Shown: positions 46,060 through 59,545, counted from the stretch's first letter. The stretch is 64,000 nucleotides of DNA from Cokeromyces recurvatus (GCF_025118155.1 NW_026251388.1:1453641-1517640), one strand, 5' to 3'. Numbers and translations: made by a program. Notes: a model not told the origin generated them from the letters alone.

Positions 46060-47769
46060 CAAGGAACAATTTTTATTTGTATATCCTTTTTTTTTTCAAA
46101 TGCTCTATCTAAACGCGCAATGAACATTATACATTTATATCACTCAACTAACCTAATCTATCAATGGAATAGGTTAATCTTGTGAATATAAGGATTTTTT
46201 TTTTAAGGAAGAGTACATAAATATAGGAATATTAAAAAGTAATAATGACGGTAATCAGGAGGATTTACGCTTAAGCCAAGATATGAGGTATATATTATGG
46301 GAGCAGTTATAAAAGGGAGAAGTGCTGTAAAGAAGATGATCAAATTTTCAGAAAATGTGGTATATCATAATCCAAATAGGTATTTATGATTGATGAGTAT
46401 CACTAGAAATAGATTGGTATACAAAGAAAGAGAAGAATGGCTTCTTGGCATTGTGTATTGAGTTGAAGTTATTCATATATATTTAGAGAGGGAAGCATTG
46501 ATATATATCCTTTTGTTTATAATTATTTGTATTATTATTCAGAGCTCATGTAGATGTATTAGAAACGACTATTCAAATTAATTTAGTCTATAATAAATAT
46601 AATAGAATCAACATTTGGAAATGGTCATCAGACACTATTGAATAGGGTCAATAGAAAACATTGATTTACATAAGAAGCTTAATTTTATGTTCAAGTTCCT
46701 TAAAACTCATTTGAATAAAGGTCTATATTTAATGATACTTGATTTCTTTAAAACAATAATGTGAGTAAATGAATTTTACAATACATCACCTAAGCCAACA
46801 AAGGAGAGAATAAAGCTACTAATCAAATAGGACTACATATTAAAGATAAAAGGCTCTACTGGATGATACTACAACACCAATATAAATATGAATAGAGCAC
46901 GGAGAATTTAATGTTGTATATCCTTCATCATATTCTCTAGAACTAAAATCTTTTGAATACTTTAAATTTTTCGTCAAAAATAAGTTAAATAAAATTGAAG
47001 CTTAAAGTAATTAATGCTTACAATAAAGGCCTTATTAATGCCTTGACTAACTCCCTTGGTTATATAACCATCAAAACATAGGATACTATAATAAAATCTC
47101 AAATTAAATATATACTAATGTTTACTCAAAATAAAATTATATACTGAAGGGTTCTGCTAAACCTCTTCCTTGTAGAATTTTACCCAAGTATCTATGAGAA
47201 TGAGTTATAAATAATTTAAAAGCACTCAGCTTTAAGTGATAGAATTTTTTATAGATCTGAGTTGTTCATACTTCATTCTCCAAGAGCTTATAACATTTTA
47301 TTTTCTTTTTGACAATTAACCAAAACTACTCTATAAAATTGTGTTTAAGCAAGAATAATAGATTAATATCATTCAGACTTCATACTCTTAAAACATATCA
47401 TTTTCCTTATAAATAAGAACTATATTGCTTAATATAGTCTTTCAAAATCATAAATAATAACTCGCTATAGTTCCTTTATTGGAGAGTTTCAAAATGACCA
47501 GTCTTCTTTCTCTTTTTGTAAGATGCTTACAGAAGCCTTAAATTAAATCCAATAAGAGAAATCTAATATGGAGATCGCATATCAAAACTGTGGTTATCTA
47601 TTTCACTTTTATTATTGACATTGTATCACTTTCCTTTAATCATACCATATTTTTGTTTTTTTTTCTGTTAAGGTAAAGAGCAATATCATTAAGAAAGACA
47701 TAGTTACTTTAAACTCACCTCTTCGAGCCGTTTTTGAGTCTTAGCTTTGCTATCCAGGTTAAAAGTATG

Positions 47770-47804
<35 letters not shown>

Positions 47805-49937
47805 GCTAACTTGAAATATCTAAATGGTATTTTTAAAATCGAATAATATAGAAGATATGTAAAATGCATTTTGGGAACTCTCCTTTTTTTTTTAACAAAA
47901 AATATGAGGTAAAATTATACACAAATGACATAAACATAATAAATGTTTATTTATTTTATTTTTTTTTCGGATTAACATGAGTAATTTATAATATTAAGGA
48001 GTTGAATTATAGAATGGTCAATTGACTATAACTTAAAAAGTAATTAATCATTTAGTTTCCCCTCCCCCACTTTATCGTCTTCACCCTTTTAATTTTGTAC
48101 AACATATTCAGCAAGTATTATTTTTATTTATTTATTTTGCATGTGATATCATTTAAAGATATGTAGATAAAGCTTTGCTTCCCGTCCTCCATTATGTTTT
48201 CTCGAAAATAAAGGAAAATGTATAAGGGGAAAAAAAAGCTCTATTAAAGCTATAATTATACAAAGAAAATAAAAAAAAAAGAGGAGAGGGTTTATATATA
48301 ATATGGATAGGACCGTAGTTGTTAATAATCAACCTCTCCTCTTCCTCTTCCTCCTTCTCCTTCCCTTCCTCTCAATATGCTTGTTAATGTAATGAAATAT
48401 ATCTATTTTTTGTTTAGAATCAATATCTTTCTTTTTTTTTTTCTTTTCAAACATGGTTACGGAAATATTCTCCAGGTGAACGAAAACTTTTTGCAAATCC
48501 TCAATAATCAGTTACTTTGGATCAATATTGAGACAGATGTGCTTTTTTATGCCCTTTCTCTAGTATAAATAAATAGCAAAATCTTTCGATATTTTCATCA
48601 TAGAAGCAACACTAAGCTGTTAATACTCATGCTTTTTGATTTACACTATCTTTTTTTCTTTATGTTAACATACTTTACTCTTTGATATAAGAGGCAAATC
48701 AAAGATGCTTACGAACGAGATTAGAGATGGATTAGTAATTCACAAGACTAGTTCTATATACAATAAGCTAACTATAATATTTTATGCATACAATTCGTTT
48801 AATATGTATAGACAACTGCAGTGAAACATAATTATAATAGAATAGATAATAATTTGACTATATTGCTTGTAAATTCTATATCTTAAACAACGTGCAAATC
48901 ACATATATAGTGAATGAATGCAAAACTCTTCTACAAGCAAATTTTATTTTGAATAACCAATATGTATTAACTGCTAAAAATTTAACATTTATTTATGTTT
49001 TGTGTTATGTAATTCAAATTTAAATGTATACAAATGAAAGTAGTCTATACATTCAATAGGGTATAGTATTAACTATAAAATTCTAAAGTTATATAACGCA
49101 TTGATAGTTGAAAAGAAGCTTAATTATATATCCGTTAAAGCATAAAATGCAAAAGCAACAGCATGATAGCATCTCATCAAAAATTAATAAAAAAAAAAGA
49201 AAAAGAAAGAAAGAGAAAGGGAATAAGTAAAGCTCATATAAGCAAGTTAAATACATTGTAAGCCTTAATATTTTTCTTCTTCAAAAGCAAACAGTTGAAG
49301 CTATACATTCACATGAATTTTTTTTTTCTTCATGAGAGGCTATAAAAATATTTATGTAAATGGCAAAATTATTATATTCATATTTTAAAAAATATATCTC
49401 TCTCATCAGAAAGCTTTCTATATAAATTAAAGGGTAGAGAAAAAGAAAGTTAATTAGTTTGTTTTCATTTGTAGTCAAAGTTAAAACAAACTTGTTAAAT
49501 TATTAAATAATAAAAAATCATAAAACAAAAACTATGTTAAACCGAAAGGATAGTGATATATATACTCCTAACATAGAATAACCATATAGGGTATCCACTT
49601 ACATCTTCTAAAAGATAGTATTAGATTCTTCAAGATTAGTGAGTGTATTAAATGAAGCTTTCGATGTGTTGAAAAAAAAAAAAAAAAAAAGTTTACGTCA
49701 CAGAAATTCCTAGATTCGGGCTTGAAAATGAGGAGTTGGTTGTAGAATTATCAATGAATTTTGCGGGGAAAAGGAACAAGGGTTAAATTTATAGTGTGTA
49801 TTTTGTGGAGTTCATAATATTTGCTGTAGTAAAGCGAAGCTTTTTTTTTCTTTCTCTTAACATTAAACTTCCTCCCCCCCTCCTCTTCTTTAGAAAAAAA
49901 AAATTATTTAACTCCCCACTCTAATAGAATAAATATT
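45525..49937. other. 4.4-kb gene desert, AT-rich
   Basis: No ORF with domain content on either strand. T runs at 46019-46059 and 47773-47802 and a pyrimidine run CCTCTCCTCTTCCTCTTCC at 48332-48370. Near 46268-46388 one frame reads LKPRYEVYIMGAVIKGRSAV and might be an eroded helix-turn-helix of a Tc1-like transposase. The rest looks like decayed sequence with many stops. Confidence 0.5.
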
Positions 49938-52459
49938 ATGTTGCGCGTCATTAATAAGACAAGCGTAGCACGCAGATCACCAGCTATTCTTAAAACTGGA
50001 GGTAACAATAAATAATAGGCAATAATAAACCCCCGAAACTAAGTTTATTTATCTATCCAATATAGTCCGTGCTTTCGCTGCATCAACCAATGTCAAAGAC
50101 GAAGTAGAAGTTTTCATTGATGGAAAGTCTGTCATGATTGAACAAGGCGCTGCCTTAATTCAAGCTTGTGAAAAAGCTGGTGTTGATGTATGTTGAAATT
50201 TAAAATAAACTAATGACTGGAATTAATTAATCTATCATTTACATTAATTAAAGATTCCCCGCTTCTGTTATCATGGTATGAATTAAAATTAGATGATGGA
50301 AAAAAAAAAAAAAAAAGAAAAAGAAAAAGAAAAAGAAAAAAAAAGAGAGAGAGAGAAAGAGAGAGAAAGATTCGAGTTTAAAATTTAATTGGGAACTATA
50401 TTTTTGATGGAATTCAATGACGATTTTAAAATCAAAATTCAACTTGTAACATTAATATACAATTTCTTTTATAGAGCGCCTTTCAGTTGCTGGTAATTGT
50501 CGTATGTGTCTAGTTGAAGTTGAACGTGCACCTAAACCAGTTGCTTCATGTGCTTATCCAATTATACCTGGCATGAAGGTGAAGACAAATACCCCGATGG
50601 TCCACAAGGCCCGTGAAGGTGTTATGGAATTTTTATTATACAACCATCCTTTGGATTGTCCTATCTGTGACCAAGGTGGTGAGTGTGATCTTCAGGATCA
50701 AAGTATGCGTTATGGTTCTGATCGTAGCCGTTTCCGTGAGCCTATGGGCAAGCGTTCTGTTGAAGATAAAAATTTTGGCCCACTTATTAATACAGAAATG
50801 ACACGTTGTATTCAATGTACTCGTTGTGTTCGTTTTGCTAATGAAGTAGCAGGTGCTACTGAACTCGGTACAGCCGGTCGAGGTAATGACATGCAGATCA
50901 CCACTTATATTGAGAAGACTATTGCATCTGAAATGTCCGGTAATGTCATTGATCTTTGTCCTGTTGGTGCTTTGTTATCAAAGCCTTACAATATGAAAGC
51001 AAGACCTTGGGAATTAAAGAAATATGAAACGATTGATGTATCTGATGCTATTGGCTCAAATATTCGTCTCGATACTCGTGGTGTCGAAGTTATGCGTATC
51101 CTTCCTAGATTGAATGAAGAAATTAATGAAGAATGGATTTCTGATAAGACTCGTTTCTTCTATGACGGTCTTAAAGTTCAGCGTCTCACCACACCTTTAA
51201 TTCGTGAAGGAAACCGTTTTGTTCCTGCTACTTGGGAAAGTGCCTTGAAGCGTGTTGCTCGTGAACTTGCTTCTGCTCAAGGTAACTCCGCCAAGGCTGT
51301 CGCTGGTCATCTCGCTGATGCTGAATCTATGGTAGCTATGAAAGATCTTTTCAATCGTATTGGTTCTGAAAATTTGACTATTGATGCTCCTAATGGTTCT
51401 AAGCCTCTTGCTATTAATGCTGATTTCCGATCTAATTATGTCTTGAACTCGACTATTGCTGGTGCTGAAGAAGCTGATGTAGTTCTCTTAATTGGTACAA
51501 ACCCTCGTCATGAAGCACCCATTTTGAATACACGTTTCCGTAAATCATGGCTTCATTATCAACAAGATCTTGGTTTAATTGGTCAACCTGACGACTTGAA
51601 TTATGAATATACTCATATTGGTGCCAGTTCAAAGGACATTGAAAAGATTTTAGATGGCTCTCATCCTTTTGCTAAGCGTCTTACTGAAGCCAAGAAGCCC
51701 ATGATTGTTGTTGGCTCTGGTGTGATTGAAAATGCAAAGGATAGTGCCTATCTCCTCTCAAAGGTATCTGAACTAGCAGAAAAGCATAAGAAGACTTTAT
51801 TCCAAGATGGCTGGAATGGTGTTAATATTTTACAACGTGCTGCTAGTAGAACAGCTGCCTATGAAATTGGTTTTGTCCCTACCTCAAGCGAGGCCGCTTC
51901 AACGCCTGTCAAATTCCTCTATCTTTTAAACGCTGATGAAATTTCACCTTCTGATATTCCTAAAGATGCCTTTGTTGTTTATCAAGGTCATCATGGTGAT
52001 GTCGGTGCTCAATATGCTGATGTTATCCTTCCTGGTTCTGCCTTCACAGAGAAGAATGCCACTTATGTTAATACAGAAGGTCGTACACAACTTACACGTG
52101 CTGGTGTTAACGCTCCAGCTGCAGCTCGTGAGGATTGGAAGATTATTCGTGCCTTATCTGAAGTTGCAGGACATACACTTCCCTATGATGATCTTTCATC
52201 CATTCGCTCTCGTCTTTCAGAAATTAGTCCTGCCCTTACTCGTTATGATATAATTGAAACACCCTCTATATCACAGCTTGGATTAAATACTCAACGTAAT
52301 CCTAAAGCACAAAGCACAGGAGAAGTTTTGACATCTGTCATTAAGAACTTTTACCGTACAGATCCTATTTCTCGTGCTTCAAGTACAATGGCTAAATGTA
52401 CTAAGGCATGGGTAGAAAATAAAGATGGTGAAGCAGAACTTAAGTCTGGTACTTCATAA
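49938..52459 (+). CDS. NDUFS1: NADH:ubiquinone oxidoreductase 75 kDa subunit, mitochondrial complex I (730 aa, 4 exons)
   Basis: Exons 49938-50001, 50066-50187, 50254-50275 (22 nt) and 50475-52459. A presequence ([14 protein letters not shown]) with R/A-rich character comes first. The N-terminal [2Fe-2S] domain cysteines are [19 protein letters not shown], rebuilt over the 22-nt exon, plus ASCAYP. The His-Cys cluster motif is [18 protein letters not shown] and the second 4Fe-4S motif is [16 protein letters not shown] with [10 protein letters not shown] molybdopterin-oxidoreductase-like fold without cofactor residues makes up the rest. This is the largest subunit of the matrix arm, carrying N1b, N4 and N5. 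Length (~730) is normal. Codon use is more GC-biased at third positions than in neighbours, as in highly expressed genes. Confidence 0.97.
50254..50275 (+). other. 22-nt microexon of the complex I 75 kDa gene
   Basis: Bounded by TTAAAG on the left and a GTATGA donor on the right; codes IPRFCYH plus one base. It carries the first Cys of the N1b cluster, so skipping it would destroy the protein. Confidence 0.9.
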
Positions 52460-52817
52460 TAAATGTTAATTTTTTTTTACTGCATATAAATGGCAAATCT
52501 TTCTCGGGATTTTTTTTTTCTTTTTTAGATTGTTTTAATATTTATACACAAAAATCCACACATATATAAAGGAGGGAAAAAAAAAATAAAAAAAACACTA
52601 TTATCGTTTCTTTTTTAATTCACTAAAGTATTTTAATAGAAATAACTAATGCTATAAGACTGATTTCTATGAAAAATTAGGATCAAATATTGCAATTTGG
52701 AGACATAATAATAGAATAAAAAATACATTCCAATAAAAGTCCTTTAGTTAGTAAATAATGGACATAGTTTTCTATTAAACTAAAAAAAAAAAATCCTTCT
52801 AAATATTATTTTTATTC
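52460..52817. other. convergent intergenic spacer
   Basis: 3' flanks of the complex I gene (+) and the phosphatase gene (-). Only AT-rich filler and short A runs. Confidence 0.6.
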
Positions 52818-53872
52818 TTAAATAGACTTGCGTTTATTATTTTTACTTTGCTTAAGTCTTTCTTTTGCTAAAGGATGATCTGCAGGCGTAAGCAATTCAA
52901 AACTGCATAATAATTCCTCGCTTACACTCATAATGGCGCCAAAATTATCAAATTCTCCACAATAATTTGGAGCAGAAAAAACAGTCACAAGCGTTTTATC
53001 ATTAAAGAATTCATAACCATCTTCGACAACCTGTATAAAAAGAAAGGGGAAATGTTTTTTTTTTTTTTTTTTTTTTTTAATAATACTGAAATTATTTTAT
53101 ATATGAATGTATAATTTACCATATGGGCTCGACAAATTAAATCTAGATCAAAAGTTGCAAGAAATTTGTTTATAACTTTTTGTCCAAATACATATGAAAC
53201 ACCTCGTTCATTATCTTCCCATTCTCCATCAATGTCGGCTGGATCAGACCAGAGTAAGTCATTTAGTAATCCATAATCGGGTACATCTGTTGGTCTTTGA
53301 ATATTTCGAATGTCATTCATGCTATGTAATGAAGGACTTAGACCACCATGAACGCAAAATATTTTTCCAGCAACTAAAGCCGCAATAGGTAGAGTATTAA
53401 ACACGTCTACAAACACCCGCCACATCTTTGCACTCAGACGACGCTTACATTCGTCATAAAATCCATACACTTTTTTTTTTTTTTTGGGCTTATATATTAG
53501 TAAAATAATCACGATAAAATAAACCAAATAGGGTTATCTACCTTTTGTTACATTTGCACTCTCGTGATTTCCGCGTAAAAGAAAGAAATTTTCTGGGTAT
53601 TTAATTTTATAACAAAAGAGTAACAATATGTTTTCTAAGCTTTGCTTTCCTCTATCAACATAGTCTCCTAGAAATAAATAATTAGAATTAGGTGGAAATC
53701 CACCCATTTCAAATAGTCGAATTGTGTCAGTATATTGTCCATGTGTATCACCTACTATCTTGACAGGTGGAGATAGTTCTAATAAAGACTATATATTCAT
53801 ACATATGTGTGTATATATATAGTTTTAAATATAAGTAATATAATCGTTTTTTTTGTCTATTTTATCACGCAC

Positions 53873-53908
<36 letters not shown>

Positions 53909-54537
53909 TTATGCTTTTGCTTAAAGATATATGAATAAAAGAATTACATTACAGGCTGACTTAAGAAAATGTCCATAGCTGCTCTACAAATAGCTGTCAC
54001 CTCTGAAGACTTTAAACATAATTGTCTAGAAACCTTTGATGTATACCCTGCTTCTAACAAACGATGAATATATTCGTCAATATTAGTTGTAGAAGAGTAT
54101 TCACTAGATATAGAATTAACAGTTAACTGATTTATAGATCCAACAGTAAGCTGATTAAGTTCTTCTTCTTGTTGAGTATTTCCAACAAGGCCTTGTTGTG
54201 GTGGCCAAAAATCAGACGTTGCTAATAGTTTATGTTGCTGAGGATTTTGTACCTTTCCTTGAAAGGGGTCTATCGATCCTCGAGATAAATATTCTTTGTT
54301 ATTATTATTATCATTATTATTACTGTTAGGGTAATCTGGATTTAGTTCTGTTAGAGTTGAGGTTGTATTGTTTTGCCTGTTATTTTTAGATGTTAAAAGA
54401 ATAGAATTGACAGAATGAGCTGTGCTCGTCGATTGGTCATTTTCAACATCGATTCGTGGAGGTAAAGGCATGCTCTTTCTTTTTGCCAGCTTGTCTTTTT
54501 TCTTGAACCCTTTCTTGGTAGAAACATTATTTCCCAT
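52818..54537 (-). CDS. PPZ1: PP1-like Ser/Thr phosphatase, PPZ type (464 aa, 4 exons)
   Basis: Exons on the minus strand: 54537-53953, 53788-53542, 53469-53120 and 53030-52818. The protein starts [16 protein letters not shown], an N-myristoylation site followed by a basic patch as in PPZ1. A Ser/Asn/Gln-rich ~145-residue extension precedes the catalytic domain. Metal ligands are intact: GDTHGQ (208-213), GDYVDRG, RGNHE (267-271), and in exon 3 the CVHGGLSP and DLLWSDP blocks. [13 protein letters not shown] lies near the end. PPZ phosphatases regulate ion transport (Trk, Ena1) and are inhibited by Hal3. Thr replaces the usual Ile in GDIHG. The acceptor of exon 3 is a pure A run ending AG (53470-53471). 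Confidence 0.93.
53869..53905. repeat. (CA)n microsatellite in the first intron of the phosphatase gene
   Basis: Run of CA units with two CG interruptions, within the intron 53789-53952. Confidence 0.9.
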
Positions 54538-54684
54538 ATTTTTTTTTTGTCCTTTACAATATTTATATGTATATATTTTTTTTTACAAGAATAAGAATTA
54601 AAAAAAAAAAAAGAAAAAAAAGAGTTATTTTATTTTATTTTGGAAACAATAAATTAATTGGGATTTTAAAGCCCGCTTTATTAT

Positions 54685-56851
54685 TTATTTTTTATAACGA
54701 CTTAAAGGAATGTTATCTTCCTCTTCTTCTTCTTCTTCATTATGATTGCTTGGATGATGACTTGGTATTGGCTTTAAATTAAATTGAACACTACTTTGTT
54801 TTAAAGATGATCTATGAGAAGTAGTCTCTTGTTGATGATTTGCTAAAGGATGAGTTTGTACGAATTGAGCTACTTCATTTCCACGTTTCTTTGCTGAATT
54901 AATAAATCGAGTTACTTTACCTATTTTTTTCTGCTGTTGTAATGTATTGGGATCAGATATTGGAGTCATCTCTAGACGCTTTTCAGCTAATTGTTGAAAA
55001 TCAGTTTGTTGAATAGAAAGATACCAAAACATTAAATTCGAAATAAGCACTTGCTGATATAAAGACCGTCGAGGATTTGTAAGCTTCAGATGAGATAATC
55101 GATAAATAGCTCGCTCAACATGAAGGGGTAGTCGATTATAATTAAAAAGTTTAAGCTCAGGGGAGGAAACTGTATCTAGCCTGCTAGATTGTTTCTTTTG
55201 TGCATCATATGTTGTATTATTAAAAGTGATATTATTATTAGTAGTATTAGAAGTAGTATTAATAGTAGAAGATGTAGTAGTAGTGATAGTTGGTGATAGA
55301 TGATTTGATTTGTTTTTTAATTTTGATAATATTGAATTATCATTGGTGTATGTTATGTTAGATCTCACAGAAAGCGATCGACTAAAAATAGAGGCTAATC
55401 CTGATAATGGTGAATTATTATGACTACTAATAATCGTATCTGTCATTGATAATCTTTCCTTTTTATTACTCGCTTTTCCATTCTTCTTGTCATTAAACAA
55501 TAATCCCCCGAGCCATGATACTCGTTTTTCAGGTTTAGTAGACATTGAGGGAATAGAAGACGACGTAGTTTCTGTCTCCAAACGAATTAACTTTGGTCTC
55601 TTTGGTGATTCATGAATGGCAATGCTATCTGTTTTTGTTTCAATAATATTACTAGCTTCTTCCTTTTCTATATGATGGATGGCTTTATCCTCTTTATCTT
55701 CATTTTCTTCTTGACTATTTTCGACGCTTTTTGTTGCCTTTTCTTTATCATCAATCTGTAGTAATAGTTGTGACTCTGCATCATGCACACGTGAAAGAAT
55801 ACCTCTCTGAGAATCATCTGATTCAAGACTGACACTACCTAAATCTATCCATTCACTCATATTTACTGGTTGATCGTATAAACTGACCCCTTCAGATATG
55901 TTCCATGCAGGCTTTGCTGCTGTTACTTTTGACTGAAAATTAGAATCTTCATTTGGTTTTCTTTGAGAAACCGATCTTCTTTGCATCATTTGCTGTCTAT
56001 CTTCGAAATTAAAGGTCTTTCTGTTTCGTCCCCTTGCAGAAAAAGCAGATCTACGCAAAAGGGATTTATCGGCTCTTGGAGCAATGATACGTGAATCATC
56101 TATTGAAGTTGAATTACGGTCAAATATTTGGGTTGATGAATTTATGTCTAAAAATGGATTTAAAATTTTGTGAGTATAATATAAATGGAAAAAAAAAAAA
56201 GGCATATGAATATGTTTGTGTAAATCTTAGTATTGATGTACAACAACAATATATACTTACGTACCTTTTAATTGCTCATTATTTGTCATAACTTTCTTTA
56301 AAAATAACCGTTTCTTCTCGGAGAGGGTTCGATGTAATTCTTCTTCTTCTTCTTCGTCATGATCAATTAAAGTATTCCTTTGTTCTAATACAGTCATTGA
56401 TTGAGATAAAATTGATTTTCTACGATGTAATGTTGTAGATCTTCGAGTAGGTGTATTAGCTCCATGAGTTTTAATAAATTTAGCAAATTCAATGGGTGCA
56501 ATTTGAGGATGTTTATCAGCAGGAACCCTTTTAAATATGTATCAAAAAAAAAAAAAAAATACACATACATTAAAATAAGCGAAACAAAGACATTTATATT
56601 TGCTTAATGTACCATATAACATCAACATTGGCATAATCTAGTGAATCTTTTTGATTTTCGTAAATTGACTCGGATTCTTTGAGTGGTGTGTCCAAAGAAG
56701 GACTATTTGAGGATGAAATAGGTGGAGGATTCTCATTTTCTTTATTGTTTGTATTATTTTGTTCATTTTCCAACTTGTCTGACAACAATAAAGCAGCGTA
56801 TAAATCAGCAATTGAGGATTTCAATTCTACCTTGTGAGTATTATCATTCAT
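54685..56851 (-). CDS. ZDS1: ZDS1/ZDS2-family protein (654 aa, 3 exons)
   Basis: Exons on the minus strand: 56851-56613, 56527-56265 and 56147-54685. The N-terminus holds YAALLLSDKL and, across intron 1, VDVIWVPADKHPQIAPIEFAKF, the Zds N-terminal motif; LHRRKSILSQS follows. A long disordered Ser/Thr/Asn-rich middle leads to the Zds C-terminal domain near 504-545: LPLHVERAIYRLSHLKLTNP then RRSLYQQVLISNLMFWYLS. In yeast ZDS proteins bind PP2A-Cdc55 and control Cdc14 release, mitotic entry and polarity through this domain. The C-terminus ends with an acidic run and PLSRYKK. It is in tandem with the PPZ-type phosphatase, 147 bp apart. Confidence 0.92.
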
Positions 56852-57969
56852 GAGAAGAATAAAATAAAAATAAATAAATAAAAATAAATGGGAAATGATA
56901 ATAATGTCCTATTTAGGAGAGGAGGGGAAAAAAAATAAGATTTTCTTTTCATATTAATTGACAATTTTTTTTTTTTTTTCATTGTTATTGTAAAGATATT
57001 AGAAGCTTTCAAATACTTTATTTATCCGAAATATGAATATTTACTAAGAATGAAGTAATATTGCTTCTAATTAATTTACTCCTTTTAACATAGTCAACTT
57101 AACTTTCTTTACATGTCTTGTATTTATACATTTGAAAAGAAGTATAAATGATATCTGTTCACATTTATGTTATTGAAGATAGTAATGGATTAGTAGTAGA
57201 ATTTTGCTAACAGTAACCAGAAAGGGTTATCTTAGAATTGGTTTTAAGCAGTAATCCTATAACAATTCAAGTTAATGATAAGCACAGCATTATTATTCTA
57301 ATATTATCAATATAGACTTATATAGAAAACTATTAAGCTTATAAATAGCTACAAGATCAAAACTTAATATGTACTTTTATAATAATTAAAGAAAGAGAAA
57401 AGGAGTGGAACAGGAATACAGATTTATATATCTGCGTTTAGGGAAAAGCATACTATTATCAAGTATTATGTATTTAATCATAGTGTGATTAAGTACGTGA
57501 CATATATGCATACACATACATACATAGGAATATTTTGAATCTATTCATTTCATAAAATAATATGATGATAAACTTCTATTACGTAATTGGTTCCTAGAAT
57601 AGCGAATGCTGACAACATTACAAAAAAAAATGCACTTTTGATTTTTAATGTTTTCAGAACGAATTCTAACGTTAAAACAAATATCATTCATTTCTGATTA
57701 ATATACACATAAGTTTCTAAAAATTAATATTGGATATCTCTAATATGACGGATGCTGAAGCTTTTGATAAGTTATTAATTGCTAGTCTCCAATCAAACAA
57801 AGCTAAAATCCGTATAAAGGATGTAATAGATATGGATAATCCTATATTGAGTGAAGTCGTTAAAGTTGTTTATCACATATATGAGGATAATTGACAAAAA
57901 TTATAACAGTAATGTGAGTTCAAATAATGTGCGTGATAGTTGTAATGGTATGATCTATATATAAAAAAA
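56852..57969. other. AT-rich region with one short open frame
   Basis: Mostly stop-ridden. A 49-residue frame from ATG 57745 (MTDAEAFDKLLIASLQSNKA, ending YHIYEDN) at 57745-57894 looks coding but is short and matches no family I know. It may be a fragment of a mobile element abutting the inverted repeat. Confidence 0.4.
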
Positions 57970-58196
57970 AAATAAAGAGAAAGAGTATAGTTTGAGACTG
58001 TTTATTCAATGTAAAAAGAATGATATAAAGACTATTTTGTGTCTAAACAACTATCTGAATTTATACTAATGAATCCTGAATCAAAGAATATGAGTCATGA
58101 AACAGTGTTAATATTCAGATATACATTGTGTTGATTCAAGAGACTGATCTATGGATTATCTATTGGGTATTATTATTGTATAATGATCTGATTTAA
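57970..58196 (+). repeat. left arm of a large imperfect inverted repeat
   Basis: Includes TATAGTTTGAGACTGTTT, TTTTGTGTCTAAACAACT, GAATCCTGAATCAAAGAA, TGAGTCATGAAACAGTGTTA and AGAGACTGATCTATGGATTATCTATTGGGT in this order. The reverse complement of 59275-59545 carries the same blocks in the same order with small indels. Confidence 0.9.
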
Positions 58197-59274
58197 CTTG
58201 TGGTATTTGTGTTAAGAAAGAGAAGTATAAAATAAACGAAAATAAAATATGCGAAATTTGTCAATATAAAAATGTTATATTTGTCAAAAATAACTGAGAA
58301 AAAGATAATTATCTATATAAAGATGTCTGCTATATATATATATTGTATAATTGATTTATTAATGGTTTATCCGTCCAGGTTATACGTTATTACCCCTTTC
58401 CACTATATTAGTCTGTATAGTTGGGTTATATATTTTTGAGTGATCAGTTCAATGTATACAGTATGTACAATAGTTGTAATGAATAAATACTTACTCCCCC
58501 TTTTTTATTAAAAATATCTTAATTTATTATATACAATGGTGATATATCATATCAAGTCTAGTTTATGTATATTGACAATCGTTTATGTTTGATATGACAG
58601 CTAAATTATAATAATGATTAGCAGTACTTTAACTTCAGCTTTAGAACTATTTATTACTGTATTTGTACTAATATCAGCGCTGTTAATAAATATTTTAGTT
58701 TAACTTTTAACTCTATTTTTGTATATAACGATATTATGATTATTTTATTATTATACTATATACAAATATGACAAACAATCAATATAGATGAGGTATGGTT
58801 GTCAATATTAAATGTATCGTATAACAAAACAACCGCATATTAACATAGAAAACATAAAGAAAGCATTATGCCTAGACGCATCAAAAAGGCTCTCAAAACA
58901 AAAGGCAGCTAAACAGGATATAAATATAGTTAACTTGAATCTGAATACCCAACTTATAAAAGAATTATACATGTTATAGAACAAGCTCTGGATATAATCA
59001 TGAGTAATATTATAATAGATGAATTACATAATACAGGATAAAATATAAGCCTGAATATGAAATAAAACTCTGTATATAACATCTTGTAAATAATATAAAA
59101 CTTATTGACATCCAATTGTCTAGATGTATCAATTATAAGACATCGTATCATTTCTAAATATTTATTTTTATAACCTTGATAAAGGATTCAGGTCGTCTTT
59201 GATCCAATAAAATAAAACATAAAAGATATCAGGAACATATACTCAGATTAAACAATAAATTTTTTATTTAAAAC

Positions 59275-59545
59275 TTGATCAGATCATTATAACACCCAAT
59301 AGATAATCCATAGATCAGTCTCTTGAATCAACAAGACGTATATACGAATACTAACACTGTTTCATGACTCATGTTCTTTGACGGTTATTTCTATTTCTTT
59401 GATTCAGGATTCATTAATATAAATACAAGCAGTTGTTTAGACACAAAATAATCTTTAACTTCTTCTTTAACTTTCTTTTAACATTCTTTATTTTTATTGA
59501 ATAAAAACAGTCTCAAACTATACTTCCTTTTGTTCTCTTTTCTCT
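59275..59545 (-). repeat. right arm of the large imperfect inverted repeat
   Basis: Reverse-complement partner of 57970-58196, with short insertions (for example around AACCGTCAAAG). About 1.1 kb of stop-rich AT DNA lies between the arms. Could be terminal inverted repeats of a dead DNA transposon, a foldback element, or two opposed solo LTRs. Confidence 0.9.

Noticed and set aside
46268..46388. Possible Tc1 helix-turn-helix (LKPRYEVYIMGAVIKGRS)
   Set aside because: Suggestive but only ~40 residues, ends at a stop and no second transposase block was found nearby, so not called as a feature.
48377..48568. 63-residue ORF starting MLVNVMKYIYF
   Set aside because: Looks like a signal peptide only because the DNA is T-rich; no mature domain and isolated in a gene desert.
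56321..56340. GGTTCGATGTAATTC, a tRNA T-loop-like string
   Set aside because: Lies inside the coding exon of the ZDS gene and has no surrounding cloverleaf.
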